Source: an uncultured Bacilli bacterium
GTDB taxonomy: Bacteria > Bacillota_I > Bacilli_A > RF39 > UBA660
NCBI GenBank assembly: GCA_910589335.1
Contig: CAJUTW010000001.1
Location: forward strand, 8,910 to 72,909
DNA: 64,000 nt
Direction: 5' to 3'
Shown: piece after piece, positions 32,186-40,769 of the stretch
How the letters are laid out: each line of letters begins with the position of its first letter
How positions within the stretch are numbered: position 1 is the stretch's first letter
The notes under the pieces: generated by a model
Seen by the model: only the letters and a program-made list of their open reading frames with translations
What the model was told of the DNA's origin: nothing
The model's database searches: none
Made by a program: the position numbers and the translations under genes

Positions 32186-35003
32186 AAGAATAATAGGGGT
32201 TTTTATTTTAATATGTATTTCTTTAGTTCCTTTCTTTAGTGTTGATGCTAAAGATAAAAGTAAATGTGAAGAAGTTCTTAGTGAAGATGCTGTAAAAAGA
32301 TATGGCCTTCAATTTGAACCAAAAAATAAAAAAGAAAAGAAGTTTGTCATATCAATGGATCCTCAGACTGATAATAAAACGCTTCTTAGCAAATTAAAAA
32401 AAATAAAATTTAAGGTTATTAAAATAAATGGCTTTGAACAAAATCTCCCAACAGGAACTCTTAATTATAAAAATGATTTGGTTATGAATGCAGTTTGGCA
32501 AACAGTTGGAGACGAAAAGATAATGTCTGTTACATTAGAGTCAACTGTGGCGGATGTAGATGGTGATTTTTGTAAAGGAAAAGGAGTTATTCGTTTTACT
32601 TTAACATATATAAAGGGTGGTGATCCTCAAGAGCACAATGTATATATTGATACAAGTGATCTTGATAATGATAAAATAGATACAACAAATCCAATAGATT
32701 GTAACTCTAGTCCTAAAAGTGATTTAGATCGATTATTTTGCAATGCCAAAAAAAAGGTTTTAGAAAAACAACCAAGAGCAAAAAATAAAAAAAATTCAAT
32801 TCATTTTAGTTTTGATGGAAAATATTATTCTGGTTATAATGATGATAAAGAAGTTAAATATGAATTAAAATGGGATAAATTTGATTTAGAAGAAAAAGAT
32901 ACTCCTACTTTTAAATGTGATTATAAAAGTGCTTATTCGTTAGATGAATTACAAGGAGATAATTATTATAAAGAAGAAAACAAAAGTTATTTATATGGTT
33001 CTGGAAGTTATGAAATTCCTTTCAAATATAATTATCATTATTCTCCTGGTAGTGATCCTGAAACACATAGTACATCATGTAAGGTTAAATGTGAAGAGGC
33101 TGTTACCATTGAATATGGACCTCCAGTAGCTTCTAAGGCTGGATTATGTTTTGAATATAAAGTAAAGGTTACAAGTGTAGTTAATTGTAGTATGACTAAA
33201 CCACCTGAACCTCCAAAAACAGATTTTAGTTATTGTGATCCTGCTCCTATTTGTACTACAAGCAGTGGTTTTGTAAGTAATCAAGGTGGTCCAAATGAAG
33301 AGTTTGATAGTTGTATAAAAAATTGTGATGGTGGAAAATATACAGATAAATGTAATAATAAATGCTATGAAGAAGTTTATAATAATTCTTTAGAAAAAGT
33401 AATGTTTAATTCATTGCAAATAGGTGCAATTGAAAAAATGGCAAACAGTAAATCAAAAATTACAAAAAATAGAAAAAAAATTACTAAAAAGAATAATTTA
33501 AATAGACTTATTCAACATGATGAAAGTTACTTTTCAATGAATAATTGTAAAGCGATAAATAATGGTGGATGTTATGCTAAAAATTCTGATGGTTCTATAA
33601 GATGGGAAGGAGGACCAACATTCGCTGGACGTTGGTATGATAATAACCCTCATAAAGATTATAGTGAATATGTTAAAGACGGCTTTGGTTTTTGGCGACA
33701 TCTATATAGAAACAAAAATGAAAAAGGAGAAATTATTGAAACTATTTGTACTGATAATTGTAAATGGGTTGGATGTGATAATGCTAAGTATTTAAATCCA
33801 AAATTTGCAGAACAAGATTATATAAATAACAAAAAGATTTATGATCAAGCTAAAAAGTTATGTAAAGCAGCAGCTAGTTGTTCAACAACAACAGCAACAT
33901 TTACTATCTCTGTAGATTATAAACACAATGTAAAAAATGGAAATGGTTTTGAAACAAAATCTGAAACTATTGATTTCCCTTATGAAAATAAAAAAGATAA
34001 ATTAAACAGTAATGGTACTAATACAGTGTGTAAGTCAGGAGATGCTCTTTGTAGATCAACTTTATTAGACAATGATGGATGCTATAAAGATAAAGAAAAT
34101 GAAAGATGGTACAGAGCTGAATGGAGTTTCCCTGGAACATGGATTGAAAATAAAACTGGTAATATAACTTATGTTCCAAAAACAGGTACAGATTGGCAAA
34201 ATATGAAACAAAAATTTTGTATTCCATTAGATGCATTGGATGTTAACCAAAAATGGTGGAGATATTATTACAATAAAAAATTAGCTACACCTAATTCTAC
34301 AACAGATCCATCATATAAGAATGAATGTGGAAATAACTCTAATTCAATTACTAATCCTGCAAATGTTACAAAAGAGGATATTACATGGAATATTCATGCT
34401 AAAACTAGAAAATTTGGTTTTTATGCATGGAATATTAATATAGATTGTTTCTATGCTTTAAATAGTAATCCTGCAAATGTTTCTACTAGTGATGATAAAT
34501 CTAAGCAAGATAAATGTATTATTAATGATCAAAAGGGTTCAAATGATTATAAAATAAGACCAGTAGATTTAACTAATCTATTCCCTGCTACTGATGGTGG
34601 AGATAGTAATTTAACTGATCCTAAGAGTACTGGAAGAACACCAGGATTTAACTGGTCACAGTATGCTAATACAGGAAATAAAAATTTAAGTTATGCAAGT
34701 AAACCTAGTGAATATGTAGAAACTGTTCAAAGATTAGGATATAAAGTTTATAATGATGAAAATTTGGATTATCAATTCATTTTAACTAGAGATATATTAA
34801 ATGATATGAAGACTACAACTAAAGTTAATGGAAAAAATTATACTGAATTTAATGGTAAGACTGAAGTAAAAAATGGAGTTGTTCATTATATAAGTAGTGC
34901 TATTAGAAGTGGTAGTGAATTAAGTAAGGCCAAGAAAAAAATACCAGATAGTGGTAATATATTCTGTAATAATATGAAAAATTATAGTCAGGGCTGTAGA
35001 TAG
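32163..35003 (+). CDS. Large secreted cysteine-rich protein
   Basis: 946 residues from ATG 32163, chosen because AAAGGTG (32147-32153) precedes it at normal distance. A signal peptide (about 1-27, ending VDA) is followed by an exported chain with 31 Cys, often paired or in clusters such as CKVKCEE, CIKNCDGG, CNNKC, CTDNCKWVGC. No membrane helix or sorting signal is seen at the C-terminus (SQGCR). Acidic and Trp/Tyr segments alternate; no known domain was recognised. In the same operon as the sortase and the Tad genes, it could be the main surface or tip component. Disulfide bonding is inferred from Cys density. Confidence 0.7.
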   Translation: MKKLVLPKRIIGVFILICISLVPFFSVDAKDKSKCEEVLSEDAVKRYGLQFEPKNKKEKKFVISMDPQTDNKTLLSKLKKIKFKVIKINGFEQNLPTGTLNYKNDLVMNAVWQTVGDEKIMSVTLESTVADVDGDFCKGKGVIRFTLTYIKGGDPQEHNVYIDTSDLDNDKIDTTNPIDCNSSPKSDLDRLFCNAKKKVLEKQPRAKNKKNSIHFSFDGKYYSGYNDDKEVKYELKWDKFDLEEKDTPTFKCDYKSAYSLDELQGDNYYKEENKSYLYGSGSYEIPFKYNYHYSPGSDPETHSTSCKVKCEEAVTIEYGPPVASKAGLCFEYKVKVTSVVNCSMTKPPEPPKTDFSYCDPAPICTTSSGFVSNQGGPNEEFDSCIKNCDGGKYTDKCNNKCYEEVYNNSLEKVMFNSLQIGAIEKMANSKSKITKNRKKITKKNNLNRLIQHDESYFSMNNCKAINNGGCYAKNSDGSIRWEGGPTFAGRWYDNNPHKDYSEYVKDGFGFWRHLYRNKNEKGEIIETICTDNCKWVGCDNAKYLNPKFAEQDYINNKKIYDQAKKLCKAAASCSTTTATFTISVDYKHNVKNGNGFETKSETIDFPYENKKDKLNSNGTNTVCKSGDALCRSTLLDNDGCYKDKENERWYRAEWSFPGTWIENKTGNITYVPKTGTDWQNMKQKFCIPLDALDVNQKWWRYYYNKKLATPNSTTDPSYKNECGNNSNSITNPANVTKEDITWNIHAKTRKFGFYAWNINIDCFYALNSNPANVSTSDDKSKQDKCIINDQKGSNDYKIRPVDLTNLFPATDGGDSNLTDPKSTGRTPGFNWSQYANTGNKNLSYASKPSEYVETVQRLGYKVYNDENLDYQFILTRDILNDMKTTTKVNGKNYTEFNGKTEVKNGVVHYISSAIRSGSELSKAKKKIPDSGNIFCNNMKNYSQGCR

Positions 35004-35024
35004 GTAAGGGAGTGATAGGTAGAT

Positions 35025-35525
35025 ATGAATAAGGCGATGTTAACAGTTGGAATAATTTTACTAAGTTTAATATCTTTACTTTTATTAAATGTATTAAGTA
35101 ATTATTCGACTGGTGGAGAATTAGACTATTACTTAGTTAAAGAGACAACAGATGCAGCAATGGTTGATGCTATTGATAAAACTTATTTAAGAACATGTGG
35201 GCTATATCGTATTGATAAAGAAAAGTTCGTTGAGAGCTTTCTTTATCGATTCGCTGATAGTGTAGACACAACAAGAGATTATAAAATTGGATTTTATGAT
35301 ATTAATGAAGTACCGCCTAAAGTAAGTGTTAAGGTTGATTCATTAACTGTTCTAAGTTTTAAAGCAAAAAAAACTGATGCTGAAGGTAATGTAAGTGAAG
35401 ATACAAGTGCTGCTACAATAACAACAAACTACGATGCAATATTAGAAGAAAAATATATTTCTGATCCTGCTGTCGAAGAGGGGCTTACAAGTAATAATTC
35501 TTACTTGTGTAAGCCACTAAGTTAG
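35025..35525 (+). CDS. TadE-like / DUF5411-type minor pilin candidate
   Basis: 166 residues. A single N-terminal membrane helix (about 3-24, LTVGIILLSLISLLLLNVL) preceded by only a short basic leader, then an external domain with EVPPKVSVKVDSLTVL. This is the shape of TadE/TadF-like pseudopilins that accompany CpaF-TadB-TadC. Position directly before CpaB supports it. Two Cys could bond. The name DUF5411 is from memory of similar proteins and is not certain. Confidence 0.6.
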   Translation: MNKAMLTVGIILLSLISLLLLNVLSNYSTGGELDYYLVKETTDAAMVDAIDKTYLRTCGLYRIDKEKFVESFLYRFADSVDTTRDYKIGFYDINEVPPKVSVKVDSLTVLSFKAKKTDAEGNVSEDTSAATITTNYDAILEEKYISDPAVEEGLTSNNSYLCKPLS

Positions 35526-35540
35526 AAAGAGAGGAATAAA

Positions 35541-36350
35541 ATGGGTAATTTAACTACAGGTTTAAAAAAATTTATGCAAAATAAAAATACTGTAACAGTA
35601 GTTGGTGTAATATTAGCTATTATAGTTTTATATGTTGCATATACATGGAGGATTAATAAAGCTGTTAATCCTCAAGTAGTTCCTTATGCTGCAGAACAAA
35701 TTAATGCAGGAACACAAATTACAGAAAGTATGATTGCTACTAGAGAAGTTCCACCATCAATGATTTCTGGAGATGTTTTAATAAATAAAGGAGATATAAT
35801 CGATAAATATGCTGCTGCTGATACTGTAATTCCAGAAGGAAGTTTATTTTACAGAAGATCAGTAGTAGAAAAAGAACAGTTACCAGCAAATATAATTTTG
35901 GATTATCCAAAGGGGCATGTTCTTTATAATCTTTCAGTTAGTACAGAAAGTACTTACGGAAATTCTGTTTATCCAGGAAATTATATAGATATTTATTTAA
36001 AAGCAGTTAATAAAATAGATGAATCAAACCCTGCAGCTTTAACAGCAGATGCTGATAAAATTATGTTAGGTAAACTTATGTCTAATATTAAAGTTTTAGC
36101 AGTAAAAGATTCAGATGGAAATCCGGTTTTCCAAAATATTGATGAAAATAGAAAACCAGCAATGATAGTGTTTGCGGTTCCAGAAGAATATTATATTTTA
36201 CTTAAAAAAGCAGAATATATGAGAACTTATGATACTTCATTAAATATAGTTCCTACTAATGAAAGTTTAAAAGATGAACCAGCTGATTTGGAAATTAGTA
36301 GTGATCAGTTAAAAGAATGGATTAATTTACATACAGTAATGGATCAATAA
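35541..36350 (+). CDS. cpaB: CpaB/RcpC-like SAF-domain pilus assembly protein
   Basis: 269 residues. Membrane helix (about 15-34), then an SAF domain: VPYAAEQINAGTQITESMIATREVPPSMISGDVL and IIDKYAAADTVIPEGSLFYRRSV, the usual CpaB layout. The C-terminal half has NIILDYPKGHVLYNLSVSTE and YPGNYIDIYLKAV. In Gram-negative Tad systems CpaB helps channel assembly; in Firmicutes with no outer membrane it probably spans the wall zone. It lies 37 bases before the cpaF ATPase gene. Confidence 0.85.
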   Translation: MGNLTTGLKKFMQNKNTVTVVGVILAIIVLYVAYTWRINKAVNPQVVPYAAEQINAGTQITESMIATREVPPSMISGDVLINKGDIIDKYAAADTVIPEGSLFYRRSVVEKEQLPANIILDYPKGHVLYNLSVSTESTYGNSVYPGNYIDIYLKAVNKIDESNPAALTADADKIMLGKLMSNIKVLAVKDSDGNPVFQNIDENRKPAMIVFAVPEEYYILLKKAEYMRTYDTSLNIVPTNESLKDEPADLEISSDQLKEWINLHTVMDQ

Positions 36351-36387
36351 AAAAAGAATAAAGAATAAAAATAAGGGTGTGAGTTAG

Positions 36388-37881
36388 ATGAATGGTAGTA
36401 TTTTTGATAAATTAGATTTTGGACCTTTTCGTTCACTTTTGGATAATGATGATATTACAGATATATCCTATGATAATAATGGACAAATATGGATACGTTC
36501 ACTAACTCAAGGATCTTTAAGAGTTGAGGTAGAAGGAGCTACTCCAGATTTTGTAGAAAAGTTAGCATTTCAATGTTCAAATGTTATGGGAACAACATTT
36601 AATAATGCTAAACCATTTCTAGATGCAGAAAGTGCTGAGTTACGTATGAACTTTGTACATGAGTCAATAGCTACAAATGGAATAGCCCTTGTAATTCGTA
36701 AAACTCCGGCCAAGATAAGACTTGAAAAAGAAAAGCTAATTGAAGAGGATTATTTTACACCAGCAATTCATGATTTTTTAATAAAGTGTGTTGAAGGGCA
36801 TTGTAATATAATGGTTGCTGGTGAAACTGGTTCTGGTAAGACTGAGTTTGTTAAATATTTAGCTAGTCATACTAAGACTAACGAAAAAATTATTACTATA
36901 GAAGATACTTTGGAACTTCATTTAGATAAGATATTTCCTCAAAGAGATATTGTTGCTATGAAAACTAATAATGTAGCAAGTTATTCTGATGTTTTAGTTA
37001 CTTGTATGCGTCAGAATCCTAAATGGATATTATTATCCGAAGTTCGTAGTGCTGAGGCGGTATCTGCGGTACGTAACTCAATTTCTTCAGGACATAATAT
37101 TTTATCTACAATTCATGCCGATAAAGCATCAGCTATTCCATATCGTTTATATTCTTTAATGGAAACTGATTTGGATGTTCATCAATTTCTTACAACAATT
37201 TATAGATATATTCAATTAGGAGTTCATATTAAAGCTTTCTACAGTAAAGAATATGGAAAGTTTCATCGTGAACTTGATGAAGTATCTGAATTTTATGTTG
37301 ATGATAATAATGAACCTAAATCAAGAATTATTTATCAAAAGATTTTTGGAAAACCAATTATGTGTCGACCTAGTGATCATTTAATTGAATATCTTGAAAA
37401 TCAGAATATAGATGTAAGTGAAATTATAAAAGATTTACCAAAGGATTTACCACTTGTTAAAGCTGAAGATGAGAATATTACTTCTGATAATAATAATGAG
37501 GATGGAGATTCTTCATCTAATTTAGTAGATGATAATAAAGCTGATAATACTAATGATGTTATTCCTGATGCTGCTTCTAATCCTATTGTAGCTGATAATT
37601 CTTCAAATCAGTCAAATGAGGTAGTTGCTAATAATCAAAATACTGTTTCAACTGATACTCAAGTAGTTGAACAACCTGTAATTCAGGCAGTAGCACAACC
37701 AGAGGTGGTAGAAGTAGTTAATGAACAAAAGAGTATTCCACCTATGCAAGAGGGAACAAATAACGTTCAGTTATCATCTATTCCAATTGTTCAATCAGTT
37801 ATTCCGCAACAAGTAGTTGAACAGCCAATTAATCCAGTTTTAAATAATCAAATTTCAACAATAGCAAAATTAGATGAATAG
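36388..37881 (+). CDS. cpaF: CpaF-family type II/IV secretion ATPase (Tad pilus motor)
   Basis: 497 residues. N-terminal domain (about 1-125), then the RecA-like core: Walker A GETGSGKTE (about 146-154), Asp box IITIEDTLEL, Walker B region WILLSEVRSAEA and His box HNILSTIHAD. This is the hexameric motor that powers pilin assembly with TadB/TadC. Residues about 365-497 are an added low-complexity tail rich in Asn, Val, Gln and Asp (repeats such as VVEQP), not part of the family core. The tail may bind partners; it is unusual for CpaF. The gene sits 12 bases before tadB. Confidence 0.93.
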   Translation: MNGSIFDKLDFGPFRSLLDNDDITDISYDNNGQIWIRSLTQGSLRVEVEGATPDFVEKLAFQCSNVMGTTFNNAKPFLDAESAELRMNFVHESIATNGIALVIRKTPAKIRLEKEKLIEEDYFTPAIHDFLIKCVEGHCNIMVAGETGSGKTEFVKYLASHTKTNEKIITIEDTLELHLDKIFPQRDIVAMKTNNVASYSDVLVTCMRQNPKWILLSEVRSAEAVSAVRNSISSGHNILSTIHADKASAIPYRLYSLMETDLDVHQFLTTIYRYIQLGVHIKAFYSKEYGKFHRELDEVSEFYVDDNNEPKSRIIYQKIFGKPIMCRPSDHLIEYLENQNIDVSEIIKDLPKDLPLVKAEDENITSDNNNEDGDSSSNLVDDNKADNTNDVIPDAASNPIVADNSSNQSNEVVANNQNTVSTDTQVVEQPVIQAVAQPEVVEVVNEQKSIPPMQEGTNNVQLSSIPIVQSVIPQQVVEQPINPVLNNQISTIAKLDE

Positions 37882-37893
37882 GGAGGTGTTAAG

Positions 37894-38796
37894 ATGTATT
37901 TTACTGAATTATTAATAATAATAATTGTTGTAGTAGGTATATTTTTATACAGAAATTATAAAGGAGAAAATGTTGGAAAATATGTAATTAATCAAGTACA
38001 AACTGTTTATGATAAATTTGCTCCTTATTCATTTAAAGTTGTTAGAGAAAAAACTAAGCAGTTAGGACAGGAATATACTCCTAGACAATATGCCATTCAA
38101 ATATCTTTGTTTGCTGGATTTGCAGCAGTTGTTACATATTTATATTTTTATAATTTAATAATAAGTTTAATTTATGCAATTGCCGCTGTTTCTTTTGTTC
38201 CATACCTTACATATTTAAGATGTAAAAAAGTATATTCTGAATTTATATTCGAGCAAGTACAAGTTTATACTTCAAATACAATAATGGAATTTGCAACTAC
38301 TCAATCTTTTGTTAAAGCATTAGAAGGTGTTAGAGATTCTGGTGTTTTAGAAGATCCAGTGTTAAGTGATGTTAATCAAATGATAAATATGAGTTATGAT
38401 AATGGTACGATAGATGAAGCTTTAGAATATATGAGTAGATTATATCCTTATTATATAGTTAAGAATATGCATCAATTATTTTTACAGATTACTAAAGAAG
38501 GTGCACAAAATTCTGCTGATTCCCTAGAAAATATGCAATTAGATATTGATATGCTAGTAGAGAGTGTTTATCGTGATAGAATCGAGAGAGCTTCATTTCA
38601 TAAGTCTTTTTTACAATTTGGTATTATGCTTTATTTAATGGTAATGCTTGTGCAATATTTGTTAGGTAGAGAAACTTATTTAGTTTTATTAGAGCGATGG
38701 TATATTCAAATTTTAATGCATGGTGTTTTAATTGTTAATACATATTTTCTCTTAAAAGGGGAAAAATACTATAATGAGAATGTAGGTGCTGAGTAA
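37894..38796 (+). CDS. tadB: TadB-like inner-membrane platform protein (T2SF family)
   Basis: 300 residues. Membrane helices at about 2-18 and 78-110, a cytosolic T2SF segment with FATTQSFVKALEGVRDSGVLEDPVLSDV and MSYDNGTIDEALEYMSRLYP, then two more helices (about 245-262, 272-290). It forms the membrane platform on which CpaF acts. The stop overlaps the tadC start (base 38796), so the two are translated together. Confidence 0.85.
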   Translation: MYFTELLIIIIVVVGIFLYRNYKGENVGKYVINQVQTVYDKFAPYSFKVVREKTKQLGQEYTPRQYAIQISLFAGFAAVVTYLYFYNLIISLIYAIAAVSFVPYLTYLRCKKVYSEFIFEQVQVYTSNTIMEFATTQSFVKALEGVRDSGVLEDPVLSDVNQMINMSYDNGTIDEALEYMSRLYPYYIVKNMHQLFLQITKEGAQNSADSLENMQLDIDMLVESVYRDRIERASFHKSFLQFGIMLYLMVMLVQYLLGRETYLVLLERWYIQILMHGVLIVNTYFLLKGEKYYNENVGAE

Positions 38797-39599
38797 TGGA
38801 GATATTAGTAGTAGGTGCAGTTATAATGTTTATCTTAATTTATAATAATACTATAGATAAAGATAAATTTTTTGCTGATAATCAAAAATACTTAGAGGCC
38901 TTTAAAGAAGATGACTATCAGTTTTTAGTATATGCTAAATATGGTGAAGATGTGGATATAGATCAATTATATTCTAAACGAGTAACCAATGCCTTTATTG
39001 TATTTCTTGTAATATTAGCGCTTACAATTACTGGTGGTGATTCGGCGGAAATAATTAATTCTCAATTTTTTCTTAATTTAGTTTTATCTACCGTAATTGC
39101 TGTTTTAGTTTTTAAAATGCCTTATATGGAATTAAAAAGATATTATAAGTTACATCTTCATGAAATAGATGTAATGTTACCATACTATCTAAAAAGTTTA
39201 GAGATTTTAATTCAACATTATACTGTTCCAGTTGCAATTGGTAAATCAATAGGAGATGCTCCTGATATATTTAGACCTGGACTTAGAAGAATGATTGATA
39301 GGATAAATTCTGGAGATGCTTCAGTTGATCCATATATGGAATTTGCTAATACATATCCTGTTAGGGATTCTATGCGTATGATGAGACTTTTGTATCGTTT
39401 AGGAATAGGGTCACAAGAGAAAAAACAAGAAAGATTGATGATGTTTTCTAAGACAGTATCAAGCTTACAGAATAAGGCAAGAGAAACTAAATATAAGGAA
39501 AGACTTTCACATATGGAAAGTCAAACAATGGTTATGCTTGTTGTAACTGGTATTGGAGTTATGCTTGTAATTTTAATTTCAATGATGATGATGTTTTAA
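38796..39599 (+). CDS. tadC: TadC-like inner-membrane platform protein
   Basis: 267 residues; second T2SF-type platform protein. A hydrophobic start (EILVVGAVIMFILIY), then helices at about 65-105, a cytosolic segment LHLHEIDVMLPYYLKSLEILIQHYTVPVAIGKSIGDAP, and a C-terminal helix (TMVMLVVTGIGVMLVILISMMMMF). It works with TadB and CpaF in pilus assembly. After its stop, a promoter starts the pilin-candidate unit. Confidence 0.82.
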   Translation: MEILVVGAVIMFILIYNNTIDKDKFFADNQKYLEAFKEDDYQFLVYAKYGEDVDIDQLYSKRVTNAFIVFLVILALTITGGDSAEIINSQFFLNLVLSTVIAVLVFKMPYMELKRYYKLHLHEIDVMLPYYLKSLEILIQHYTVPVAIGKSIGDAPDIFRPGLRRMIDRINSGDASVDPYMEFANTYPVRDSMRMMRLLYRLGIGSQEKKQERLMMFSKTVSSLQNKARETKYKERLSHMESQTMVMLVVTGIGVMLVILISMMMMF

Positions 39600-39609
39600 T
39601 TAAAATATG

Positions 39610-39638
39610 TTGTTAAAAATAATTAGATTTGTTATAAT
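39610..39638 (+). promoter_or_regulatory. Sigma-A promoter for the small pilin-like gene
   Basis: TTGTTA (39610-39615) and TATAAT (39633-39638) with a 17-base spacer, 33 bases before the start codon. An independent promoter inside the locus would let the small subunit be made in excess of the motor parts. Confidence 0.75.
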
Positions 39639-39671
39639 TAATTTGTAAAAATAAGAAAGGATGGGATAATA

Positions 39672-39821
39672 ATGAAAGCAGCTACAGGAGAATTAAATTT
39701 AACAGTAATTACTTTACTTGCTATTGCGGCAGTAATTGCATTTTTCTGGGCAATGTGGCCAAGTATTTCTGAAACAATTAATGGACAATGGACAAATATA
39801 AGTACATATGGAGCTAAATAG
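39672..39821 (+). CDS. Small pilin-like membrane peptide (Flp-type candidate)
   Basis: 49 residues, ATG 39672 to TAG 39819-39821, with GAAAGGATGGG as ribosome site. The chain is MKAATGELNLT followed by a hydrophobic helix (VITLLAIAAVIAFFWAMW) and a short polar tail ending YGAK. Size and place (just after tadC, before TadE-like genes) fit an Flp-type major pilin. The Gly-Glu pair at 6-7 recalls a prepilin cleavage site, but in classic pilins the Glu is five residues after the cut, so processing may be different or absent. It has its own promoter. Confidence 0.7.
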   Translation: MKAATGELNLTVITLLAIAAVIAFFWAMWPSISETINGQWTNISTYGAK

Positions 39822-39833
39822 GGGTGTTATTAG

Positions 39834-40277
39834 ATGAGAGATGGATTTGGAGGTATTTTAAATATAGTTTTTATTGTAATATTTTTACTTATTGTAGAAG
39901 GTGTTTTAGGTTTAGTTGTTAATTATACTAAAGCTTTTAAGATGAAAAACAATGTTATTTCAATGATAGAACAATATGAAGCTGCAGGTTGTTTTGAAAA
40001 CTCAGGAAATAGTGCATGTGTTAAAAGAATAATTGATAAAGCTAAAGAAATAGGATACTCTCCTACCTCTCTTAACTGTCCTAGTGGGTATGATTCAGTT
40101 TACGATTTATTTTGTTATAGAGGGGAAATTGTAAAAAATACTGATAATTATACAAGTTCAAAACCAACTGTATATAAAGTTGTAACTCAGGTAGATTTAA
40201 ATTTACCACTTATAAGTAATATTTTAGGATTTAGTATTTTTCAGGTATCAGGAGACACTGAAGTTGTTGAGTCTTAA
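39834..40277 (+). CDS. TadE-like minor pilin candidate, copy 1
   Basis: 147 residues. Starts MRDGFGGILNIVF with one hydrophobic helix (about 8-30), then VNYTKAFKMKNNVISMIEQYEAAG and a small external domain with four Cys (GCF, ACV, NCP, FCY). It shares the motif NYTKAFKMKN and the same overall plan with the next gene, showing duplication. TadE/TadF-like proteins are minor pilins or assembly factors. It starts 12 bases after the small pilin-like gene, in the same transcription unit. Confidence 0.7.
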   Translation: MRDGFGGILNIVFIVIFLLIVEGVLGLVVNYTKAFKMKNNVISMIEQYEAAGCFENSGNSACVKRIIDKAKEIGYSPTSLNCPSGYDSVYDLFCYRGEIVKNTDNYTSSKPTVYKVVTQVDLNLPLISNILGFSIFQVSGDTEVVES

Positions 40278-40295
40278 TGGTTAGAAGGTGATTTT

Positions 40296-40739
40296 GTGCG
40301 TGATGCTTTGGGAGGAACAGTAGTTATTACAATAATTGTTATTTTTATAGTTTTTGTTTCAGCTTATTTAGCATTTAATGTTAATTATACTAAGGCTTTT
40401 AAGATGAAGAATAAAATTATTTCGACTTATGAGGAGTATAATGGTAAATGTGAAACTGATTGTAAAACAAAAATAAAAGAATATGCTGAAAGTATTGGTT
40501 ATAAACCTAATCTTAATTGTGGTAGTTATGATGAAGACAGTAATGGATTATATTGTTATAAATTAATGGAAGTTAAAAAGAATGCTTGTGATGAAGGATC
40601 TAAAAAATATTATAAAATTCAAACAAAAATTGATATAAGAGTTCCAATTGTTGATAGTATTTTAGGATTACAAGTTTTTGCTATAAGTGGAGATACAAAA
40701 GTATTTGAAGATAAATTTTCTTCTGGAAATTGCAAATAG
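40296..40739 (+). CDS. TadE-like minor pilin candidate, copy 2
   Basis: 147 residues from GTG 40296 (GAAGGTGAT upstream). MRDALGGTVVITIIVIFIVFVSAYLAF is the N-terminal helix, then VNYTKAFKMKNKIISTYEEYNG and a Cys-containing domain (KCETDCK, NCG, YCY, AC, NCK). The two copies have the same length and a shared ending pattern (PIVDSILGLQVFAISGDTKV here; PLISNILGFSIFQVSGDTEV in copy 1), so the duplication is clear. Likely subunits of the same fibre or of two alternative fibres. Confidence 0.7.
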   Translation: MRDALGGTVVITIIVIFIVFVSAYLAFNVNYTKAFKMKNKIISTYEEYNGKCETDCKTKIKEYAESIGYKPNLNCGSYDEDSNGLYCYKLMEVKKNACDEGSKKYYKIQTKIDIRVPIVDSILGLQVFAISGDTKVFEDKFSSGNCK

Positions 40740-40769
40740 TATTTAAAATAAAAAGGATGTTGATAAGGA

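Noticed and set aside
34018..34236. Minus-strand frame inside the Cys-rich protein gene
   Set aside because: It is an antisense shadow of a long plus-strand gene with a signal peptide.
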